Part shown: positions 58,576-64,000 of the stretch, piece after piece | Layout: every line of letters begins with the position of its first letter | Position numbering within the stretch: the first letter of the stretch is position 1 | Origin: Mesostigma viride | Lineage: Eukaryota; Streptophyta; Mesostigmatophyceae; Mesostigmatales; Mesostigmataceae | Assembly (NCBI GenBank): GCA_009746045.1 | Contig: RPFO01000027.1 | Coordinates: 4,215,953 to 4,279,952, forward strand | Direction: 5' to 3' | Length of the DNA stretch: 64,000 bases | The notes under the pieces: generated by a model | The model's database searches: none | Seen by the model: the letters and a program-made list of their open reading frames with translations, nothing else | Told to the model about the DNA's origin: nothing | Position numbers and translations under genes: made by a program

Positions 58576-58582
58576 GAGATAA
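58576..58582 (-). promoter_or_regulatory. Possible viral promoter motif TTATCTC before the HNH gene
   Basis: The minus strand reads ttatctc 17 bases before ATG 58558; see the copy at 57849. Confidence 0.25.
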
Positions 58583-58606
58583 CTAATCATGCACGGTGGA
58601 TGAGGT

Positions 58607-59134
58607 CTACCTGGGGGCGGGGAATCCTTCGCGGAGGAGCAACCGCTTGTGCTTATCGTTGTATTTCTTCCTGATCTCGAAATCGTTGTGCAAGAACCAC
58701 GACTCGATCTGGTGCTCCAAGTCCGGCCGCTGTTGTAGCAGTCGGTCTCTGTTCGCCTCGTTCCGTCGTATTTCTTCGTCCGCCCTTTCTTCGTCGGCGG
58801 TGATGAGACGTTTCAGCTCTGGCGCTTGACGGGCAAGCTCACGAGCGTCGTTGTCGTTCCATGCAGAGGTATCGGATCCGCTGTTGATCTGTTCCGTGAC
58901 GCGTTCGGCCGCCATCATCTCTTCGTACCTGTCATCATCGTGCCATCGGGGGGGGAAATGGATGGGAGGATCTTCTTCTCGGATCGCGCGCATGGGGTGC
59001 CTCTTCGCGTTTACCGCGCGGGCATGCACGCCACACAGAGAGCCGAACAAGGGCTTAAATCGGCACCGAGGGCCGCGTGTCGTCCTGGCCGTGCACCTGC
59101 CTGATTGTTTCTTCATAACGGGCACATATACCAT
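58607..59134 (-). CDS. CxCCH zinc-motif protein, 175 residues
   Basis: Residues 12-37 fit a short motif common in giant-virus proteins: CxAxTxxGxxC...CxxH, here Cys14, Cys24, Cys34 and His37 (CTARTTRGPRC, LCGVHA). It probably binds one zinc ion and may contact nucleic acid or protein. The rest is charged and helical (EEMMAAERV, then an Arg/Glu/Asp-rich segment to the end) with no further domain. Two start codons are possible, Met1 or Met7. Its first part, from the start codon to codon 51, is duplicated at the right end of the window. Confidence 0.7.
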   Translation of the reverse strand: MVYVPVMKKQSGRCTARTTRGPRCRFKPLFGSLCGVHARAVNAKRHPMRAIREEDPPIHFPPRWHDDDRYEEMMAAERVTEQINSGSDTSAWNDNDARELARQAPELKRLITADEERADEEIRRNEANRDRLLQQRPDLEHQIESWFLHNDFEIRKKYNDKHKRLLLREGFPAPR

Positions 59135-59711
59135 TTTGCACGCATTTTTATTGTAAGTGTGCTCCCTTTTGCTTTTTATTTGTAAGTGTTGGTAACTACC
59201 CTATTCGTAACTCTCTTACTCGCGACTATCTTTGGCCGTGCTGTCTTCTTCGCGCGCTTTGTGTGTTTTTCCATGATGTGCGAGGTAATAATGCGTTCTA
59301 TAATAAAACACACATTTGACACGGAACAAAATACAAGCACTATCCCGTACAATAAATGAAAGTCTGGCGTGACAGTGGTCACGGTCCGCTGAGAGCATTT
59401 AATCGCTCTCTGACACCACCTCCCAACGGAGGACCGGGTTGTTCTTGTAGGGCTCGACCGGGTGCCCAGGGCCATAGGTGGCCACGAGCAGCTCCTCGCC
59501 CGCCGCGACCTGTCGAGTGGTGACGAGGCGCACTTCGCCCGCCCCCATCCAGGGCTCGCGGGTGAACTCGCAGTTCGCCGTCTGCTTGGTGTTACCCTCG
59601 GCGGTGTTGACGTAGTACGTCCAGTTGCGCACGACGGACGCGTCGATGTACACCGCGTACGAAGGAGTCTCGTGAGAGAAGAAAAGGAAATCGCTGTCCT
59701 CGGGGAAGCCC
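58982..59711 (-). repeat. 730-bp inverted repeat, left arm
   Basis: It is the reverse complement of 63271-64000; the coordinate sum is constant (122,982) at both ends, so there is no net indel. The encoded SET end, intergenic DNA and zinc-protein start are identical where I compared them. The right arm is cut by the window end, so the true repeat may be longer. Confidence 0.95.
59176..59274 (-). CDS. Small basic ORF, 32 residues (doubtful)
   Basis: It starts MEKHTKRAKKT and is rich in Lys, Arg and Thr, lying in the 264-bp gap between the SET and zinc-protein genes. An identical copy lies at 63708-63806 in the other repeat arm. It could be a real small virion peptide or chance; the only support is the copy, which the repeat explains. 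Confidence 0.2.
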   Translation of the reverse strand: MEKHTKRAKKTARPKIVASKRVTNRVVTNTYK

Positions 59712-60178
59712 ACCAGCCGACCTTTGCCGTTCTTGGGGTAAAACGTGATGACGCCAGCGAAGTACCCCAGCGTGACCCTGCACGCGAGGACGCGCGGTAC
59801 GGACGGGATGGATCATCAGCCCCGAGTCGCGTGCGGACACTATAATGACAGGCGAATGACAGAGGACAGCACCTTGCAAAGGACAAAGACATCGACCTAC
59901 CCCTCCCCCTTGATGTCCTGCACAGTCCGCACCCCGAGTCCCGGACCCTTCTCGCCCACCACGAACGCGGGGTGGTCTTCTGGCAAATCGAACACTTCAA
60001 AATCCAGGAAAAGGTCGGGGTGGCGGGTCCAGATGAAGTCCAGGCCGAGGGGGGTGGTGAGGTCTGCCACCGCCTTGGTGGAGTAGAAAAACTGCTCCAT
60101 GGGCGTCCTGAGTCGCCCCTCCACCTTCACGATTCTTTGAAACCACTCGTCTCGGGCCGCGTAGTGCGCGTAGGGCAC
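59399..60178 (-). CDS. SET-domain protein methyltransferase with putative 123-nt intron
   Basis: Exon 1 is 60178-59901 and exon 2 is 59777-59399, together 218 codons plus stop. Exon 1 ends with GPGLGVRTVQDIK, the N-terminal SET motif. Exon 2 carries GYFAGVITFY, YYVNTAEG (place of the NHxxxPN substrate and AdoMet pocket) and AAGEELLVATYG (C-terminal SET motif). The break has a 'gtaggt' donor at 59900 and a 'gtgcag' acceptor at 59778; removing it restores frame and motif order. There is no ATG at 60178 (codon gtg); the first in-frame ATG is 60100, so the start is uncertain. SET enzymes methylate lysines; chloroviruses encode one that acts on host histone H3. The pocket lacks the usual NH, so activity needs caution. 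Confidence 0.65.
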
Positions 60179-60191
60179 TGCGGGTGACAGG

Positions 60192-61263
60192 ATGGAACGC
60201 CCAACAAGGGGTGAAGAAAGCAGAAATCTCGTAAAAATTCCACACTAGTGGGACACGCTTGTGCACACGCGGCCTACACCAATCGAGTCGTCGACAGCAA
60301 GACCAGGTACACCGTCCAAGAGGGGGACACGTGGGCGAAGATCGGGGCCAAGTTCGAGGTGCCGCCCGAGGACATCGTGGTGGCCAACCCGCACGTCTCC
60401 CCGATGACAATGTCCCCAGGAGACGTGCTGTTCATCCCCGACAAGTTGGACTACCGCGATTTCGTGAACGCCATCATCAGCCCTTTAAACATGGAGGGGT
60501 CCGGCCCGCCCAAACCCGAGAAGGCCTGGCGTCCCGAACCACCTGTCACGAGCGGCAAGCAGAAGTGGAACGAAAGGATCGCCGGGGTTTTCAACCCCGT
60601 ATACGATCGTGTAGCCAAGACGAGCCCGAGACTCGCCAACTACCTCTCTCTGGGCGCCGCCGCCATCCCGGCGGTCGCCGGGATCCCCGGCGACGTGATG
60701 AATATCGTCCCCGGCGCCCTCCGCAATCTGGGCGGGCTCGTGCAGGGGAAACTCCCCGAATGGGGCGTGCCCAGACTTAGCGACTTTTCGTGGGGAGGGA
60801 TCTCGAAGGGGCTGGGCGCCGTGGACCGGTTCAACGCCCACCGGGAAGGGGATTACGTCGGCGCCTACATGAAACTCCTCTCCGCCCTCCCGTTCTTAGC
60901 CGGAGCCAGTCTCGGCCCCACCGGGCTGTTGGCGGGAACGGTAGCGCAGGGGCTCGGAGGGCGCTTCGATAGGGCCCTCGAAAAACCGTGGCATGGGGTG
61001 GGCAACTTCGCCAAGGACGTGCTTTGGAACGACGCCAACGTGACCCCGATGCTTATGGCGGCCGCCATGATGGCCCCCCCAGTATGCCGTACGCGCCTTA
61101 CATGGCCGCCATCCCCGCCGCCGCCTATCACGTCTATCAAAGGGGGTGGGCGCCGCAAGACCACTCGTGGAGGAGGCGCGCGCTTAACGTCGGGACGGAG
61201 CTGCTGCCCTGGGCGCAATACCTCTTCCCCTTCCCCCCGCCCGTTAATGAGGCGGCGGCTTAA
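60192..61263 (+). CDS. LysM-domain protein with hydrophobic segments, ~357 residues
   Basis: An N-terminal LysM module spans about 60300-60440 (RYTVQEGDTWAKIGAKFEV, then PGDVLFIPD). LysM binds N-acetylglucosamine polymers such as peptidoglycan or chitin. Then come a Pro-rich linker and hydrophobic stretches (GAAAIPAVAGIPGDVMNIV and LPFLAGASLGPTGLLAG) that may be membrane segments. The long frame starts without ATG at 60248. ATG 60192 connects if one base is missing in the 5-A run 60233-60237. Near the end a further one-base shift at the 7-C run 61074-61080 leads to a stop at 61263, four bases inside the convergent MCP end. Possible roles are cell-wall attachment or penetration, as inference. 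It is divergent from the SET gene. Confidence 0.6.
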
Positions 61264-62911
61264 GTCAGGAACACCTTGCGCCCGTGCCCCTCGGCGATCT
61301 CGACCAGGTTCAGCGTACGGGCGTACACCTCGACGTGGCCGTCGGTCATCACCGCGCCCTCCTTGAGGCCCGGGACCTGCTTGAACCGGAAATGGAGCAC
61401 CGGGCGGTCGATCTTGCTCAGGTTGATGCTGCCGCTCGGGTCGTCCGACTCCGGGAACACCGCAAACGGCATCACGTAGATCATCTCGAAGTTGTTCTCG
61501 ACCGGCACCTTGCTGTGGAACTCCGAAGGGAGGTAGTGGCTGAACCAGAGGGGGTCGCGGGGGGGCGCCCAGAGCTCCTTGCCGTTGATCGCGAACGTCG
61601 CGCGGTCGAAGAAGGTGTTGTCGATGTGCGCCATCTGCTTGCCAAACGTGGGCAGATAGTACCCCCCAGATGGTGCCAGCTTCATTTCGTTCGCGTCGAA
61701 CGGCCGGTTGCCCTCGAAGTTCCAGAAGTCCCAGTTGGAGTTCTTGTCACCCGACCCCTCCAGTCGCTTGTGGTCCGCACGGAAGAAGAAGATCAGCTCC
61801 TTGCACGCGCCCGTGAAGTCGTCCAGCAGGTACTCCTTGATCAGCTTGTCCTCGCTCTTCAGCGGGAAGGACATGTGTTGCGTCTCCGTGATCAGGTAGC
61901 TGTGCTTACCCGACACGAACTGCTGCCTCTCGAACTTGTCCAGGAACACGAAACGAGTCACCAGGGCCGCCTTGAGGATCTCCCCTCCCAAGGCCTTGTT
62001 CTTGAGGTACTCGTTCGTCGACGCGTACGTGAACGCGTTGATCGGCTTTTGATTGCTGTCCAGCGTCTCCGTCTCGATGTACACCTGCACGTCCTGGGGC
62101 GTGTACCGCAGCTTGTCGGCGACCGTCACTTCCTTCCCGAACGGCACCTTCTCGAAGTACCGCGTGTAGTCCGCCCTCAGCGGCTTCTGGCTGAGCTTCA
62201 CGCGCACCTCCACGTCGTGGTACTGCAGAGCGGCGATGGGGAGCGCGTGCCCGGGGTTGCGGTTGAAGAAGAACTGCAGCGGGACGTAGATGTGCTGGTC
62301 GTGCTGCGTGCCGACGTTGCCCACCCCCCGTGCTCCTTGGGCAGGTTGGAGATGGAGCTGTGCTCCCTGGACGCGGTCAGCGAGTCCCACACGTGCAGGA
62401 AGTCGCCCGTGTGGCTCTCGATCTTCTGCCCGCCGATCCACAGCTCCACCGTGTTCGTCAGCACGTACCCCAGGTGGTCGATCCACGCGGCGTTCAGGTC
62501 CTCGTGCGTCAGGCCGTCGTACTCCCCGTCCGCGACCAGGGGCAGCTTGTCGGCCTCGAAAGCCGCCACCACGTCCGTCGCGACCGTGGGCAGGTTCGCG
62601 TTCACCGCCAGATTTGCGTTCAGCGCGGGCCGGCTGATGCTGATGTTCGCCGTGCCGTAGTTCAGCTTGCCGATGTTGTAGTAGAGGTACATCTGCGTGA
62701 CCAGGTCGCCGATCTTCGGGATCATGAACCGCAGGTCGCCGCCGTACGTGGGGGGGGTCACCGAGAGCAGCTCCACGTCCGCCCACGAGAAGTTCGTGTG
62801 GCGGCTGTAGATCCTCTTGAAGTACGTCTTCTCCGGCACCGCCGTCAAGTACGTGTCGAAACTCCCCTTGGCCTCCAGCCAGACGATGGGCGCAGACAGA
62901 TCCTGAGACAT
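61260..62911 (-). CDS. MCP: NCLDV major capsid protein (double jelly-roll), ~550 residues
   Basis: This is the shell protein of icosahedral giant viruses. It starts at ATG 62911. The N-terminus has the family motif (VWLEAKGSFDTYL, then YFKRIYSRHTNFS at residues 30-42), followed by GDLVTQMYLYY. The middle has FNRNPGHALPIAALQYHDVEV, the most conserved capsid block; the C-terminal jelly roll ends with ARTLNLVEIAEGHG. The frame changes at a 6-C run (62324-62329), where one missing base explains it; with it the length is normal for the family. It is divergent from a second capsid gene 93 bp away and converges on the LysM gene. The best marker that this block is viral. Confidence 0.92.
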
Positions 62912-63004
62912 GTGGTCGGCATACTACCGTCAGCACACATTTTGTTTTCGAGCGTAGGGCCGCACTTTTTTTTCTCCGCCCACTTTAGAACGCACACATC
63001 CGCG
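62912..63004. promoter_or_regulatory. Bidirectional spacer between two capsid genes
   Basis: 93 bp separate the divergent start codons. It contains T-rich runs (cattttgttttc and cactttttttttctcc), the likely promoter region for both genes. No motif matching known giant-virus early or late promoters was identified. Confidence 0.35.
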
Positions 63005-63583
63005 ATGGCACACGCTATCATGCAACTCAAGGCCAAGGGGAGCCAGGACATCGCCTGCATCGTCAACCCCGAAGTCACATTCTGGCGCTCCGTGTACCCC
63101 CGCCACACCAACTTCGCGTGGGACGACACCGTCATCACCCAGTCCACCGGGTCCGTCGGGTACGGCCACCTCGCACTCGGACCGGGCCATGGCGCCGCTC
63201 CGGACCCGCCTACGGCCGTCGCGGGCACTCGTACCGCGGGCTCGTGGCGCCTACGGCTAGTGCGCCCACGGGGCTTCCCCGAGGACAGCGATTTCCTTTT
63301 CTTCTCTCACGAGACTCCTTCGTACGCGGTGTACATCGACGCGTCCGTCGTGCGCAACTGGACGTACTACGTCAACACCGCCGAGGGTAACACCAAGCAG
63401 ACGGCGAACTGCGAGTTCACCCGCGAGCCCTGGATGGGGGCGGGCGAAGTGCGCCTCGTCACCACTCGACAGGTCGCGGCGGGCGAGGAGCTGCTCGTGG
63501 CCACCTATGGCCCTGGGCACCCGGTCGAGCCCTACAAGAACAACCCGGTCCTCCGTTGGGAGGTGGTGTCAGAGAGCGATTAA
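63005..63583 (+). pseudogene. Truncated second capsid protein fused in frame to SET exon 2
   Basis: From ATG 63005, about 57 residues are a distinct capsid paralogue (QLKAKGSQDIA, NPEVTFWRSVYPRHTNF, STGSVGYG). Homology to capsid stops near 63177. About 94 bp of unassigned sequence follow, and at 63271 the inverted repeat begins, carrying the last 104 codons of the SET gene in the same frame to a stop at 63583. The 192-codon chimera has no complete fold from either parent and is probably non-functional, unless it is an assembly artefact. Confidence 0.75.
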
Positions 63584-64000
63584 ATGCTCTCAGCGGACCG
63601 TGACCACTGTCACGCCAGACTTTCATTTATTGTACGGGATAGTGCTTGTATTTTGTTCCGTGTCAAATGTGTGTTTTATTATAGAACGCATTATTACCTC
63701 GCACATCATGGAAAAACACACAAAGCGCGCGAAGAAGACAGCACGGCCAAAGATAGTCGCGAGTAAGAGAGTTACGAATAGGGTAGTTACCAACACTTAC
63801 AAATAAAAAGCAAAAGGGAGCACACTTACAATAAAAATGCGTGCAAAATGGTATATGTGCCCGTTATGAAGAAACAATCAGGCAGGTGCACGGCCAGGAC
63901 GACACGCGGCCCTCGGTGCCGATTTAAGCCCTTGTTCGGCTCTCTGTGTGGCGTGCATGCCCGCGCGGTAAACGCGAAGAGGCACCCCATGCGCGCGATC
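63271..64000 (+). repeat. 730-bp inverted repeat, right arm (runs off the window)
   Basis: Inverse copy of 58982-59711. It contains the SET exon 2 end (to 63583), the gap with the small basic ORF (63708-63806) and the start of the zinc-motif gene. Confidence 0.95.
63848..64000 (+). CDS. CxCCH zinc-motif protein, second copy, partial
   Basis: The first 51 codons match the gene at 58607-59134, with start ATG 63848, and continue past the window edge. Whether the copy is complete cannot be seen. Confidence 0.65.
   Translation, partial: MVYVPVMKKQSGRCTARTTRGPRCRFKPLFGSLCGVHARAVNAKRHPMRAI

Noticed and set aside
59592-60000. Alternative frames of 95 and 274 codons over the SET gene
   Set aside because: They read Arg/Ser-rich out-of-frame sequence; the spliced SET reading explains both ends with known motifs.
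62330-63004. Upstream 225 codons of the plus-strand frame that contains the capsid-SET chimera
   Set aside because: Antisense of the major capsid gene; the real start of the second capsid fragment is ATG 63005.

Overview
The window is eukaryotic nuclear DNA with a giant-virus segment at its right end. Evidence for a eukaryote is the repeated pattern of short in-frame exons bounded by AG/GT splice signals, large introns, abundant micro- and minisatellites, dispersed repeats and LTR retroelements. There are no bacterial operons, and no CRISPR array, rRNA gene or convincing tRNA gene was seen. The species cannot be named from sequence alone. Giant-virus insertions (GEVEs) next to repeat-rich DNA are best known from green algae and other unicellular algae or protists, so such a host is the favoured inference.

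Layout. (1) 0.5-36.9 kb, plus strand: ten exons of 99 or 102 bp, each coding for exactly one ankyrin repeat and each phase 0 at both ends, plus an 81-bp terminal exon. They sit in repeated intron-exon-intron modules of about 0.7-1.5 kb. Between them lie decayed repeats (0.8-10 kb), a 98-bp tandem array (11.5-12.0 kb), a 1.4-kb G-rich minisatellite (22.6-24.0 kb) and an LTR-retrotransposon complex (26.4-34.4 kb). (2) 26.4-34.4 kb: a copia-like element present as two head-to-head copies. One is a plus copy (LTR and gag only), the other a minus copy (LTR, gag, zinc knuckle, integrase, then truncated). Nested direct repeats flank them. (3) 36.9-54.3 kb: mostly non-coding repeat DNA. It holds a 48-bp minisatellite with a 348-bp higher-order period (40.5-41.9 kb), a dispersed family with a palindromic core, one possible lipase-like host exon (42.8 kb), two diverged copies of a possible exon (38.9 and 52.5 kb) and minus-strand remains of a second LTR element (protease at 50.2-50.6 kb, Gag-like pieces at 53.0-54.3 kb). 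(4) 54.3-64.0 kb: a compact, GC-rich nucleocytoplasmic large DNA virus segment. In order it carries a coiled-coil protein, a disordered Ser/Pro-rich protein, a staphylococcal-nuclease-like enzyme, an HNH-like endonuclease, a CxCCH zinc-motif protein, a SET-domain methyltransferase with a putative intron, a LysM/membrane protein, a major capsid protein (MCP) and a truncated second MCP. A 730-bp inverted repeat duplicates the SET/zinc-protein end and creates an in-frame MCP-SET chimera.

How it works together. The viral block has the content of a virion-structure and DNA-modification neighbourhood: two capsid paralogues, nucleases and a histone-methylating SET enzyme. Most of its apparent lesions are single missing bases in homopolymer runs. 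The same lesion separates the two retrotransposon copies, so sequencing under-calls are at least as likely as decay. The ankyrin exons would splice in frame in any combination, so the host locus looks like an array built by repeated duplication of a one-repeat exon module.
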